Positions 8,120-16,675 are shown, counted from the first letter of the stretch. The stretch is 52,527 bases of DNA from Desulfobacteraceae bacterium (GCA_013003715.1 JABDIN010000089.1:1-52527), one strand, 5' to 3'. The notes: generated from the letters alone by a model not told the origin. A program made the numbers and translations.

Positions 8120-8752
8120 CTACTTTGCGAGTGGTGGTGAATATGTTTTCGGCCACCGTTTTTTAAACAGCGGCGAGTGCGGATCGTGACACGAGGTGCA
8201 GTTCTTTACGACCCGTTCGCCGGTCCAATATGAGAGACGCTTACCGTGCGCACCACCCACCCAATCTTTTTTCTGCCTGAAATGACACTGGCCGCACATC
8301 TCGTAGCTGTGATCCATATCGATTTTTGTGCCGGTTTCCGTAACCAGGTAGTCACGATCATCCTGATTATGGCAGGTCATGCAATCCAGCGGTTTATCCA
8401 CGCCCCCGTGGTCCAGGACAATGTCATTGTGAGCGATTGGTGCGGCATCCGTCGCAGTGACCGGTTTATTGTTATGACATTGGCTGCACCTGAACCGCTC
8501 GATCCGGTTTTTCCGTGTTTCGGTCCGGAATTGTCCACCCTGGTGCCGGGTGCTGACAAGAACCGTGCTTTCGGTTATGGGCATGGGGGTGTTGATTTTA
8601 ACCGCATCGTTTGTGGGAACCATGGCCTTTTTAATGGTCTGCGACACATCGCCATCACTTGAAACAGCGTCCCCTATCGATATACTCAATACACCGGCCG
8701 TCAGGACAAAAAGCATGCATGCTCGTTTTAACGGTGATTTCATGACATCCAT
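8120..8752 (-). CDS. Tetrahaem cytochrome c (NapM/NrfB-like) of the nitrate reductase operon
   Basis: Periplasmic c-type cytochrome of 210 residues with a hydrophobic export signal (about residues 10-30) and four CxxCH haem sites: CSQCH, CMTCH, CGQCH and CTSCH. Several additional His residues could be distal ligands. It lies 2 bp after the preceding cytochrome gene and 66 bp before the ferredoxin gene, so it is in the same transcript. By position it should relay electrons between the ferredoxin/NrfD module and the NapA side, in the role NapM or NapC plays elsewhere. The start could be ATG 8752 or ATG 8743; neither has a strong ribosome site. Confidence 0.85.
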   Translation of the reverse strand: MDVMKSPLKRACMLFVLTAGVLSISIGDAVSSDGDVSQTIKKAMVPTNDAVKINTPMPITESTVLVSTRHQGGQFRTETRKNRIERFRCSQCHNNKPVTATDAAPIAHNDIVLDHGGVDKPLDCMTCHNQDDRDYLVTETGTKIDMDHSYEMCGQCHFRQKKDWVGGAHGKRLSYWTGERVVKNCTSCHDPHSPLFKKRWPKTYSPPLAK

Positions 8753-8754
8753 TA

Positions 8755-9435
8755 TTAATATTCGGAGTTTCGGTGAAAAGTTGCCGGGTTACCGTCCGGG
8801 ACATGGCATTGCCTGCAATTGCCTCTCATGGGATGTTCCACGCGGATGGCGTTGACCGCCCCCGGTCCCACATGGCAGGCAATGCAATCACCCCGCATCT
8901 GGAGATCATGGGGAATGGGCGGTGGCGCACCGGGCAAATGCGCACGGCCCAGCGACGGTGGCGGCGAACTGGCCCAATTGCTGCCGATGAAAAGTATTTC
9001 TGTTGTTACGGGAACATGGCACTGCAGGCAGGCCGTTTGATCCGGATGAGGCGTCAATGGTGTATTCCTTTTCAACTCTTCGGTCCAGCCCCCTTTTGCA
9101 TGACATGTCAGGCAGTCTAACCTGGGTTTTTCTGCCTCCTCCACCGGATGTGGGATAAAAGGGGGAGAACCCGCATATTCTCTTCGGGAATAGTATTCCT
9201 CCAGTGTTCGTCCCGTGGAAGTTCCTTCCAGGTAGACCTGAGAAATACGGTCATAGGTGAGATATAAATCATCTCCGTTCTGATCAAAACCAGCGGCCTG
9301 GGTGTCTTCCAGAACGGTTCCCGGCTTTTTGGGTTCCTTGGAGATGGCTGAGATCACGATAAATGGTAGTGCCAGGACACAGATCGCGGCAAATCCGAGG
9401 AAAATTTTTCCTATTTTGGGATCTGAGTTATTCAT
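8755..9435 (-). CDS. Membrane-anchored tetrahaem cytochrome c with a NapB-like segment
   Basis: Cytochrome of 226 residues immediately downstream of napA. An N-terminal hydrophobic anchor (about residues 10-32, no obvious cleavage site) is followed by four CxxCH sites: CLTCH, CLQCH, CIACH and CRQCH. The stretch APPPIPHDLQMRGDCIACH closely recalls the dihaem NapB haem-binding region, but NapB has only two haems. The ATG overlaps the napA stop by one base (TGATG) with GGAG about 7 bases ahead, so it is translationally coupled to napA. It is the likely direct electron donor to NapA. An in-frame start at 9462 is possible but would overlap napA further. Confidence 0.85.
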   Translation of the reverse strand: MNNSDPKIGKIFLGFAAICVLALPFIVISAISKEPKKPGTVLEDTQAAGFDQNGDDLYLTYDRISQVYLEGTSTGRTLEEYYSRREYAGSPPFIPHPVEEAEKPRLDCLTCHAKGGWTEELKRNTPLTPHPDQTACLQCHVPVTTEILFIGSNWASSPPPSLGRAHLPGAPPPIPHDLQMRGDCIACHVGPGAVNAIRVEHPMRGNCRQCHVPDGNPATFHRNSEY

Positions 9436-11750
9436 CACGCTTTCTCCAGTTTTACCGCACATTTTTTATAGTCCGGTTGTTTGGAAATGGGGCAGAATGC
9501 ATCCAGTGTGACCTCGTTGATGAGGTGATTTTCATCGAAAAAGGGCACGAACACCATTCCTTTCGGAGGGCGTCCCCGGCCGTCGATACTTGCCGTCATC
9601 ACCACTGAACCCCGGCGGGAAATGATCTTGACTTTTTCACCGTTGACAATGCCCATCATCGCGGCATCCTCGGTGTTGATCTCCACGTAGGACTCGGGAA
9701 CTGCTTTATGTAAAATGGGTACCCGCCGCGTCATGGAACCGGTGTGCCAGTGTTCGAGCACACGGCCGGTATTCAGCCAGAACGGGTACTCGCTGTCCGG
9801 GGATTCCGCTGCCGGCTCATATGGGCGTGCCCAGATCCATGCGCGGTTGTCCGGTTTGCCGTAAAAATCGAAATCATCGCCTTTGGCGGCCGGATCATAT
9901 TTGGGATTATACCGCCATTTCGTCTCCTTACCATCGACAAAAGGCCATTGTATGCCGGACCTTGTGGTCAATTCCTTGTATGGTGCCATCCGGTGCTTGG
10001 GGCTGTCATGGAATCGGATGTATTCGGTCCAGGCGTCTTCGATATATGTCTCACGGCTCCATGGAAATTGTTTTTCGAATCCCAGCCGCCTGGCCACTTC
10101 AATGATCTGCCAGGTATTGCTCATGGCCTCTCCCGGAGGGGGAACGATCTCGGCGTTGTGCTGGGTGCGCCTTTCGGAATTGCCGAAGAAACCCTCCCTT
10201 TCGATCCATAATGCGGACGGCAGGACCACATCCGCCACATCGGATGTGGGGGTGGGGTAGATCTCGGAAACCACCATGAACCGGCCTTCTTTGAGCGCGC
10301 CGTTGCGGTATCGAATCAGGTTGGGCATGGTCACCATGGGATTGGTCACCTGCACCCACATGAATCGGATATCACCGCGATCCAATGCCCGGAACATCTC
10401 CACCGTGTGATAGGTGGGCTTCGGATCAATGTTCTTTAACGGTACCTGCCAGATATCCGCCGCCATTTTCCGGTCGTCCTCATTCATGACAACGCCATGG
10501 GGCAGTTTATGGGTCAATGTCCCTACTTCACGTACCGTACCGCAGGCACTGGGTTGGCCGGTCAGTGAAAAAGGGCTGTTGCCGGGAGTGGAAATTTTGC
10601 CCACCAGCAGATGAATGTTGTAAACAAGGTTGTTGATCCAGGTGCCCCGGGTATGCTGATTCATGCCCATGCACCAGAAGGAAGTGACTTTTTGGTCAGG
10701 ATCACCGTATAGCGAAGCCAGGTATTTGATGTCCTTGGCTGGTACGCCGGATAATTTCTCGACTTTTTCGGGGGTGTAGTCCTCGAGGAATTTTTTATAC
10801 TCCTCAAAATCGATGGTTTCCGCCTTGTCGTTGAAGGCGAAATGATCTTCCGTACCGTAGCCGATATTGGTCTTACCCTTATGAAATGAAACGTGTTTTT
10901 GAACGAAGTCCCAGTTCACCCGGTTGTTGCTGATGATTTCGTGGCAAATAGCGTTGGCGACGGCAAGGTCGGTTTGGGGGCGAAACAGGATGCTGCGATC
11001 GGACGCCTGGCTGCTGCGGGTGGTGCGGGTGGCAAAATCAATGATTCGCACATGATCCTTGCTCTTGCGGTTGGCCAGCATTCTGGAGAACAGGACCGGA
11101 TGCATCTCGGCCATGTTGTTGCCCCAGGTCACGAATACATCTGCGTGATCGATGTCATCATAGCATCCCATGGGTTCATCCAGGCCGAAACTGGTCATGA
11201 ACCCGGTTACCGCACTGGCCATGCACAGCCGGGCATTGGCCTCCACGTTGTTGGTCCCGATACATCCTTTGAACAGCTTGGAGGCGACATATCCGTCTGC
11301 AATGGACCATTGCCCGGAACCATATATGGCCACGGCATCTTTGCCATGGTCTTTTATCGTCTCTTTCATTTTCTCTGCAACGAGATCCAGCGCTTCCCGG
11401 ATGGGTACCTTGACCAGTTTCCCGTTTTTACGGACCAGTGCGTCTTTTATCCGGTCTTCGGCATAGAGAATTTGCACGGAATGATATCCCTTGACACAGC
11501 AAAGCCCTTTGTTCACGGTACAATTGGGATCTCCTTTCACGGCGACCGCACGATCCCCGGAAACACCCACCAGAAGGCCACACCCGGTGCCGCAGAACCG
11601 GCAGGGGGTTTTCTGCCAATGAATCATTCCGGAAGGCTGGTCAATGCGCTTCCATGCCCCGAAGGAGATACCGGGAAACAATGATGCGGCGGTTGCCGCT
11701 GCGCTATTCAAGGCCATGGATTTGATGAATTTTCTTCTGCTGACATTCAT
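9435..11750 (-). CDS. napA: Periplasmic nitrate reductase catalytic subunit
   Basis: Mo-bis-MGD nitrate reductase of 771 residues. It has a twin-arginine signal (SRRKFIKS, residues 4-11). The [4Fe-4S] site is Cys50, Cys53, Cys57 and Cys85, followed by the conserved Lys87 in CVKGYH. The molybdenum ligand is Cys176 in NARLCMASAVTGF, which is diagnostic of NapA and distinguishes it from Asp-ligated NarG. The C-terminal MopB domain contains NTGRVLEHWHTGSMT, again typical of NapA. The length is slightly below the 800-830 residues of enteric NapA and close to the monomeric Desulfovibrio type. It is exported folded to the periplasm. napD lies 20 bp upstream and the tetrahaem partner overlaps downstream. 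Confidence 0.96.
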   Translation of the reverse strand: MNVSRRKFIKSMALNSAAATAASLFPGISFGAWKRIDQPSGMIHWQKTPCRFCGTGCGLLVGVSGDRAVAVKGDPNCTVNKGLCCVKGYHSVQILYAEDRIKDALVRKNGKLVKVPIREALDLVAEKMKETIKDHGKDAVAIYGSGQWSIADGYVASKLFKGCIGTNNVEANARLCMASAVTGFMTSFGLDEPMGCYDDIDHADVFVTWGNNMAEMHPVLFSRMLANRKSKDHVRIIDFATRTTRSSQASDRSILFRPQTDLAVANAICHEIISNNRVNWDFVQKHVSFHKGKTNIGYGTEDHFAFNDKAETIDFEEYKKFLEDYTPEKVEKLSGVPAKDIKYLASLYGDPDQKVTSFWCMGMNQHTRGTWINNLVYNIHLLVGKISTPGNSPFSLTGQPSACGTVREVGTLTHKLPHGVVMNEDDRKMAADIWQVPLKNIDPKPTYHTVEMFRALDRGDIRFMWVQVTNPMVTMPNLIRYRNGALKEGRFMVVSEIYPTPTSDVADVVLPSALWIEREGFFGNSERRTQHNAEIVPPPGEAMSNTWQIIEVARRLGFEKQFPWSRETYIEDAWTEYIRFHDSPKHRMAPYKELTTRSGIQWPFVDGKETKWRYNPKYDPAAKGDDFDFYGKPDNRAWIWARPYEPAAESPDSEYPFWLNTGRVLEHWHTGSMTRRVPILHKAVPESYVEINTEDAAMMGIVNGEKVKIISRRGSVVMTASIDGRGRPPKGMVFVPFFDENHLINEVTLDAFCPISKQPDYKKCAVKLEKA

Positions 11751-11770
11751 GAACCGCTCCTTTTCTATTC

Positions 11771-11998
11771 CTAATCCGTATGACCAAAGGTCATGCTAAG
11801 GGATTGTAACGAACTCATGTTCTTAAGATTGAGCTGAAGTTTTTTTTCAGTATGATCATCCGGTGTATCCGTTACGAGTATGAGTAGATCTTCGTTCTCA
11901 GCCGGCATTGTTTCACAGAAATCGAGTCGTTCGAGATCCCGGTGAAGCTTGTCCTTTTCGCCGGGTTTCGGATATACCAGGTAACTGAAGACGGGCAT
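11771..11998 (-). CDS. napD: NapD-like Tat-signal chaperone for NapA
   Basis: Small cytoplasmic protein of 75 residues, the size and beta-alpha-beta pattern of NapD. NapD binds the NapA twin-arginine leader and holds back export until the cofactor is inserted. Seen here are a hydrophobic first strand (MPVFSYLVY), a helix (EKDKLHRDLERL), a central strand (EDLLILVTD), a second helix and a last strand (SLSMTF). The start at 11998 is supported by AGGAGAG 5 bases upstream; the frame is open for another 46 codons but with no ribosome site. It is first in the operon, 20 bp before napA. Sequence similarity to NapD is modest; position and size carry much of the call. Confidence 0.75.
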   Translation of the reverse strand: MPVFSYLVYPKPGEKDKLHRDLERLDFCETMPAENEDLLILVTDTPDDHTEKKLQLNLKNMSSLQSLSMTFGHTD

Positions 11999-12159
11999 GT
12001 GGCTCTCCTGGTTAGCTATCAGTGTATAAAAGGGCGTCGGATATGGACGCTGGCTGAACTCTTGTAAAAAGTGATTACGATCGGTTAAGCTTAAAGCAAG
12101 TTGCATGACATCGTGTATCGGCTGGAGATTTGTCAAAGCAACAATATCATTCTATGACA

Positions 12160-12211
12160 ATGTGGTATATAATTACAATACGCGAATAATTAAAAAATTG
12201 ATATAAGTCAA
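12160..12211 (-). promoter_or_regulatory. FNR-type box and promoter of the nap-like operon
   Basis: TTGAT-ATAA-GTCAA (12198-12211) differs from the FNR consensus TTGATnnnnATCAA at one base. On the minus strand AT-rich -10 candidates (TAATTA or TATATA, 12166-12175) would place the start near 12159-12163, with the box centred about 41-45 bases upstream, the position of an FNR-activated class II promoter. The napD start is about 160 bases further on. This fits anaerobic induction of nitrate respiration. Confidence 0.5.
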
Positions 12212-12315
12212 AACCGTGAAATTGGTGTCGGACTATAGTACGTATGGATAGATGCTTTTGGCGCGATGCTGTATTAAAGAATTTATCGTTTTTAGATGGT
12301 GTAAGGTACGGGGAT

Positions 12316-12321
12316 TATAAT
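12316..12321 (+). promoter_or_regulatory. Candidate -10 element upstream of mobB
   Basis: A perfect TATAAT on the plus strand, about 145 bases before mobB. The only -35-like hexamer (TTTAGA, 12291-12296) is 19 bases away, which is long, so the promoter call is weak. Apart from this and the FNR-type box, 11999-12466 holds no gene that I can see. Confidence 0.3.
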
Positions 12322-12466
12322 AGTCAATACACTTTTTTTGCTATTGAAGGTTTTCATCCTGTGCTGATATGATTACATTTTCTTTTATTTCAGTCTAAAC
12401 GCTATTATTGCGAATCTTGTCTCTGAAAACTATTCCAATATGAACCACATTTTTTCCGGAGGAAAA

Positions 12467-13003
12467 ATGGTCTCCACGTCGTCTTCTAATGAGAGCAACA
12501 GTGCCCCGCCCATCATTTGTATTTCAGGATTCTCGGGATCCGGAAAGACCACGTTGATCGTCGGCCTGATATCTCACCTGACCCGGGAGGGGTTCCGGGT
12601 AGGTACCATCAAACACGATGTCCACGGCTTCAATATCGATCAACCCGGCAAAGACAGTTACCGGCATAAGGAGGCTGGGGCTTCGGCGGCCATTATCACC
12701 TCTCCGACCCGGTTCGCCATGGTGGCGGACACCGATGAGGACCGGTCGCCGGAATCCTATCTGCCGCTGATGTCCGGTCTGGATATCGTGGTCGCAGAAG
12801 GATTTAAACGTGCGAAGTTGCCGAAAATAGAGGTGTTCAGGCCTGAAACCGGCAAGGGCCGGGCCTGCGAAAACGATCCTTACCTCATCGCCATGGCTTC
12901 CAATGCATCACTGGATACGGATGTGCCGAGATTTCCGCTGGACGCTACCCGGCAGATCGCTGATTTTATCATCGATCGTTTAAAACTTCAGAAGAAAGAT
13001 TGA
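12467..13003 (+). CDS. mobB: Molybdopterin-guanine dinucleotide biosynthesis adaptor protein MobB
   Basis: GTP-binding accessory protein of 178 residues that helps MobA attach GMP to molybdopterin, giving the MGD cofactor used by all DMSO-reductase family enzymes. The P-loop GFSGSGKTT is at residues 21-29, followed by the MobB motifs VGTIKHD (with the conserved HDVHGF region) and VVAEGFK. The start at 12467 has GGAGG 5 bases upstream; an in-frame ATG at 12440 lacks one. It is divergent from napD-napA, and two MGD enzymes are encoded nearby, so the context agrees with the call. No mobA or moa/moe genes are in the window. Confidence 0.93.
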   Translation: MVSTSSSNESNSAPPIICISGFSGSGKTTLIVGLISHLTREGFRVGTIKHDVHGFNIDQPGKDSYRHKEAGASAAIITSPTRFAMVADTDEDRSPESYLPLMSGLDIVVAEGFKRAKLPKIEVFRPETGKGRACENDPYLIAMASNASLDTDVPRFPLDATRQIADFIIDRLKLQKKD

Positions 13004-13150
13004 CACGGGAACCGGCTTTCATTTGAATCCGCACCCAGGGCCGGATCCTGCCCATTGAGCCGTTACCGATAATGTGAGAAAATAGTCTTGCCGCAAAACC
13101 GGTGAAGACTGCGGCGTACGATTTTGCCGAATGGGGCCTGATCGCATTCG

Positions 13151-14053
13151 TCACGGTGTGGTGTTCACCGATAACAAGTCCGCCATGTCCCAGGCGGTCA
13201 ACATCTTTTTCTGTACATCTTCACAGAGCTTGTTAATGGCCACCGGGCCCTGCGCACTTTCGGGGGACGCCACCACTGTTCGGAAAGGCCGCTGTCCGGC
13301 CGGCGTTTCTGCAAGCTTCAATACAGTGTCCGCCACATCCCGGGGTTTGGGGGCGTTGTCCGAGAAAATATGCTTTTTAAAATCCGTCCTCATACGGTCA
13401 CTCCGCTCCGCAAGATCGTCATAGGCGGATAACCTGTCCGTATCATTGCCGCTGATCCGGTTTGCTATAAAATTTGTCCCGTATCCACCCGGCTCGACCA
13501 GTACCACATCGATTCCCCTGCCGTTCAACTCATACCGATAGCTTTCAGTCAATCCTTCCAGCGCAAATTTGGAGGCGGTATACACCGTGGAAAAGGGGAT
13601 GACCACTCGCCCAACGATACTGGAAACATTGATGATCAATCCGGCTTTCTGCTGGTGCATCGCCGGCAGTACCGCGCGCATGACGCGATGGACACCGAAT
13701 ACATTGACATCGAATTGGTGCAACAATTGCTCATCGGTGACCGATTCCGCCAGCCCACCAAGGCCATAACCGGCATTGTTAATGACCACATCGATGCGCG
13801 ATTCCAGGTGGAGTACTTCCGCAACAGCCTTTTGAACCGACTTCCCATCCACCACATCCAGTTCGATGAGATGCAGTTTCCCCGGCATGTCAGCCGTGGA
13901 CGTTTTCAATTCTTCGGCAGCGGCTGAATTCTTCCCCGTGAGGTTGCGCATGGAGGCGAAAACGGTATAACCTTTTTCCAGGAAGGTTCGAGACATCAGA
14001 TTGCCAAAGCCGCTGTTCGAACCGGTTATCAGTATTACTTGGTTTTCAGGCAT
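13151..14053 (-). CDS. Short-chain dehydrogenase/reductase (SDR)
   Basis: Classical SDR-type NAD(P)-dependent oxidoreductase of 300 residues, probably cytoplasmic. The Rossmann cofactor motif TGSNSGFG is at residues 10-17, NNAG at 92-95, catalytic Ser144/145 in VSSIVG, and Tyr158-x3-Lys162 (YTASK). The C-terminal part is longer than in 250-residue SDRs and resembles oxidoreductases annotated as ketoreductase-like. It sits alone, convergent with mobB and downstream of the phosphatase gene. GAGGAG lies before the ATG. The substrate cannot be inferred. Confidence 0.88.
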   Translation of the reverse strand: MPENQVILITGSNSGFGNLMSRTFLEKGYTVFASMRNLTGKNSAAAEELKTSTADMPGKLHLIELDVVDGKSVQKAVAEVLHLESRIDVVINNAGYGLGGLAESVTDEQLLHQFDVNVFGVHRVMRAVLPAMHQQKAGLIINVSSIVGRVVIPFSTVYTASKFALEGLTESYRYELNGRGIDVVLVEPGGYGTNFIANRISGNDTDRLSAYDDLAERSDRMRTDFKKHIFSDNAPKPRDVADTVLKLAETPAGQRPFRTVVASPESAQGPVAINKLCEDVQKKMLTAWDMADLLSVNTTP

Positions 14054-14149
14054 GGTTTTCTCCTCATCTGTTTTGTGTCGGCAGCAACAAACGGATTATC
14101 AGTCTTAAAAACACCTGATAGCCAATAGGAACGAGTCCGATCTTGGGAA

Positions 14150-14181
14150 ATGTCCGCCGCCTCTTTTCCGGCGGCGGACAT
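14150..14181 (-). terminator. Strong hairpin after the e(P4) phosphatase gene
   Basis: A perfect 12-bp GC-rich stem (ATGTCCGCCGCC and its complement) with an 8-base loop, 13 bp past the stop of the phosphatase gene. On the minus strand it is followed by only three T residues, so it may terminate weakly or stabilise the 3' end. Confidence 0.6.
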
Positions 14182-14194
14182 GATCGTACCCGGA

Positions 14195-15037
14195 TTATGG
14201 TTTATAGCTCCACTTTTCCAGATGATCTTTCCTCATCTGATCTTTTTCGGCAGGTGTGGCGCCCCAATTGTATTTATAAACGGCACCTTCCCATTCGCCA
14301 TAGGTCGGGTTCGGCAGCACGATGAATTTTGTTCCCCAGTGGTCTTTGATAAGATCTGTTTCCCACATACGATCTCCAACGGATTTGCCGCCGAAAACAC
14401 TTTCGAAGTCGTTCAGATTGTCCCCCATGAGAAATGCAACGGTGTAGTCTTCGTTCACTATGTCACGGCGCTCCTGCTTGTCACTACTGCCGGTTCTCAC
14501 CAACAGGTGTTTTTTGTCAACATTGGGAAAGCCCAGGGCTTTAAGGTTTTTTTCGGTACCATCATATCCCACTGTTTTGCGGTTGGTGATATAAAAGATC
14601 TCCACTTTTTTGGATTCCGCATATTTTAAAAATGCTTTTGCGCCGGGAATAGCCTTTGCCATTCCGGCAGCCATCCATGGGTCCCAGGTTTTCGAGGAGT
14701 AACCGAAATCCTGGCCGATGAGGTAGGCTTCATAGGCCGAATTGTCAATCACGGTTTCATCCGCGTCCACGATGACCGCCACGGGTTTTGAACCTTTGTA
14801 TCCGGCTAAAAATGTATCGAGATTCATCCGGGCCAGATTAAACGACTGGTAACAGAGGGCCCGGTATTCCGCAGATGCCTGCATCCAGACCGTTGCCATC
14901 ACTAGTTGTTCGTTCAGGTCCCTTGCCGTATAATCTTCTGCCATTGATCCTTTGTTGTTCATCGATGCACAGGAAAACAAAAGCCCCATGATTACGATGG
15001 CCAATATAAGATATCGAGTTCTAATGGATTTTTTCAC
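14195..15037 (-). CDS. 5'-nucleotidase/acid phosphatase lipoprotein, e(P4) family (HAD superfamily)
   Basis: Surface or periplasmic lipoprotein phosphatase of 280 residues. A signal sequence ends in LLFSC, with Cys23 as the lipid-modified residue. The HAD catalytic motif is IVDADETVIDNS (Asp91 and Asp93), and the late acidic motif is GDNLNDF. These match the Haemophilus e(P4)/class C acid phosphatases, which dephosphorylate nucleotides outside the cell so that nucleosides can be taken up. The start is GTG at 15037 with AAGGAGG 6 bases upstream. A thymidine kinase gene lies about 700 bp away on the same strand, which would suit nucleoside salvage, though they are not clearly one operon. Confidence 0.9.
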   Translation of the reverse strand: MKKSIRTRYLILAIVIMGLLFSCASMNNKGSMAEDYTARDLNEQLVMATVWMQASAEYRALCYQSFNLARMNLDTFLAGYKGSKPVAVIVDADETVIDNSAYEAYLIGQDFGYSSKTWDPWMAAGMAKAIPGAKAFLKYAESKKVEIFYITNRKTVGYDGTEKNLKALGFPNVDKKHLLVRTGSSDKQERRDIVNEDYTVAFLMGDNLNDFESVFGGKSVGDRMWETDLIKDHWGTKFIVLPNPTYGEWEGAVYKYNWGATPAEKDQMRKDHLEKWSYKP

Positions 15038-15143
15038 TTTTCGCCTCCTTGGTTAGGGTAATTGACAGCCTGAATCCTGTGGCTCCGGATTCGAAACTCC
15101 CGGTGACTTGGAAGTGGGTTGATCATTCATATTCGGAGAACGC

Positions 15144-15773
15144 CTACAAAACGGACCGGTCGGCCCATTCCTGGAATTTTTCGTAAAATTGACCCACATG
15201 GTAGCCATCCGCCAGGCCATGATGGACCTGGACGGACAAGGGCATGAGGATCCGGTTGTTGTCTTCGCTGATTTTTCCCCAGGCCAAACGGGGCACGCTA
15301 TCAGCAGGGTGCATATGAATGGGATGGGTTACCGATGTAAACCGTATCCAGGGTATGCTAGATATAAACAGATAATCATCGCGCCCGGGTTCGTCACGCA
15401 GCGATGGATTTTTTTTCACCTTGGAAATGGCAATTTCCGTTTGCCGGAAAAACGCATCCATATCATGGGTGAATTTAGATTCGCAAAAGGTGAACAATTT
15501 ATCGCTGGTCAGCACGGTAAAAGAAGGATGTACGACATCATGAACCACAATCTCCCTGCCACGGATGCGGTACCGGAACTCTTCAATTGTATTGGCGGTG
15601 AGGGATACGCCATATAAGACGGCTTTGAAAATGGAGTTGTCGCTTTTCTTGCATTTCTCATGAAGCTTTGTCACATCAACGTCCGCGCAGACGCTGAAGT
15701 GCGGATAATCCAATGCCTTGTAAAAGGAGTATGTTTCCAGGCGGGGCCAGCTGTTTAAATCGATGGTTTTCAT
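15144..15773 (-). CDS. Chloramphenicol acetyltransferase-fold acyltransferase
   Basis: CAT-family acetyl-CoA-dependent O-acetyltransferase of 209 residues, close to the 210-220 of true CAT enzymes, which are trimeric and cytoplasmic. The catalytic motif HHGLADG (His184, His185, Asp189) matches the family HHxxxDG. The N-terminal W..R...Y.F pattern and the FTVLTSDKLFTFCE stretch also fit. Many chromosomal members in environmental bacteria are not proven resistance genes, so drug acetylation is only a possibility. The ATG overlaps the stop of the thymidine kinase gene by four bases (ATGA), so the two are translationally coupled. Confidence 0.85.
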   Translation of the reverse strand: MKTIDLNSWPRLETYSFYKALDYPHFSVCADVDVTKLHEKCKKSDNSIFKAVLYGVSLTANTIEEFRYRIRGREIVVHDVVHPSFTVLTSDKLFTFCESKFTHDMDAFFRQTEIAISKVKKNPSLRDEPGRDDYLFISSIPWIRFTSVTHPIHMHPADSVPRLAWGKISEDNNRILMPLSVQVHHGLADGYHVGQFYEKFQEWADRSVL

Positions 15774-16372
15774 TCCATCTCCTGTTCGGCTTGCCGCTTA
15801 TACCGGTAGTAACATTGTGCGCACAATGCTTCGTAGGTTACATTGTCCATACCGTCGATGGCCAGTTGTTTACCTCTGAAAATAAACCGGCCATTCATTT
15901 TCCGGGCATTGGCCGCGGCCTTCCGTCCGCATTTGCAGATGGTTTTCAGCTCCTCGATACTATGGGCCAGCAACAGTAACCGTTCGCTTCCCGGAAATCC
16001 ATCCATGCGGAAATCCGTGCGCAAGCCGTAGCAAATTACCGGTATGTCCAGGATCACCGCCACTTTGAACAACTGGTCCGCCTGCATACGGGTGAGGAAC
16101 TGTGCTTCGTCAACCAGCACGCAATGAACAGGCTCTTTGTCTCTGATTCGATCCTCTACCATGGTGAACAGATCATCGGTTTCAGATGCCAGAATGTCTG
16201 CACGGCGATGAACGTCCAGCCGGGATATAACTTTGTCATCCCCCTTGGAATCGCATCCGGGTTTTATGATAATCGTGTTCATGCCGCGCTCACGGTAGTT
16301 GTAGTCCACCTGAATCAATGCGGTGGATTTGCCGCAATTCATGGTGCCATATCGATAGTACAGTTTTGCCAA
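15770..16372 (-). CDS. tdk: Thymidine kinase (type II)
   Basis: Phosphorylates thymidine with ATP in the salvage pathway; cytoplasmic, 200 residues. The P-loop GTMNCGKST is at residues 9-17, the Walker B/catalytic stretch VLVDEAQF contains Glu89, CYGLRTDF is the nucleoside-binding region, and CKCGRKA with CAQCY supplies the structural zinc site of type II enzymes. The start codon is TTG at 16372 with AGGAG 6 bases upstream. It is followed by the overlapping CAT-like gene. Upstream to 16503 there is no gene; a short AT-rich direct repeat and a MITE-like element occupy the interval. Confidence 0.93.
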   Translation of the reverse strand: MAKLYYRYGTMNCGKSTALIQVDYNYRERGMNTIIIKPGCDSKGDDKVISRLDVHRRADILASETDDLFTMVEDRIRDKEPVHCVLVDEAQFLTRMQADQLFKVAVILDIPVICYGLRTDFRMDGFPGSERLLLLAHSIEELKTICKCGRKAAANARKMNGRFIFRGKQLAIDGMDNVTYEALCAQCYYRYKRQAEQEME

Positions 16373-16503
16373 ATTAAGCTCCTGAAGTAATATTGAATTA
16401 AAGTTCTGTCGTACGATGGGTAGTTAATGGACCACGGTGAGAGTGCAATGTACTATATTGTCAATGCGCAAGGCAAGTGGGCAATTAATTTTTACCCAGG
16501 GAA

Positions 16504-16669
16504 CTAAGGGCTCGCGAAAAAATAACTTCACATTTTCGAGGACCAATCATCCCCTTCAGCGGCGTTGCGAAAATACGAAACAGGTAAACTATTCCTTCAT
16601 TTTCGCGCCTTGCTGACGGGGCGCCTGACCCACGAAAATTTGTCAATTAATTTTTGCGCGAACCCTAAG
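16504..16669. mobile_element. MITE-like palindromic element with 25-bp imperfect terminal inverted repeats
   Basis: 166-bp non-coding element. The left end (16504-16528, starting CTAAGGGCTCGCG) and the right end (16645-16669) are inverted copies matching at about 19 of 25 positions. Inside, CGAAAA and TTTTCG words recur in both orientations (near 16532, 16567, 16599 and 16632), so the transcript could fold into nested hairpins. It has no coding potential and ends only 7 bp from the stop of the sigma-54 regulator gene. This pattern suggests a non-autonomous transposable element or a repeated intergenic palindrome. Confidence 0.6.
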
Positions 16670-16675
16670 AACAAG

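Noticed and set aside
15144-15773. Calling the CAT-fold gene a chloramphenicol resistance determinant
   Set aside because: The fold and active site fit, but chromosomal homologues often have other substrates and no resistance context is present.
16484-16655. 12-bp CAATTAATTTTT direct repeat as a target-site duplication of the MITE-like element
   Set aside because: The right copy overlaps the right terminal repeat instead of lying outside it, so it is not a target duplication.
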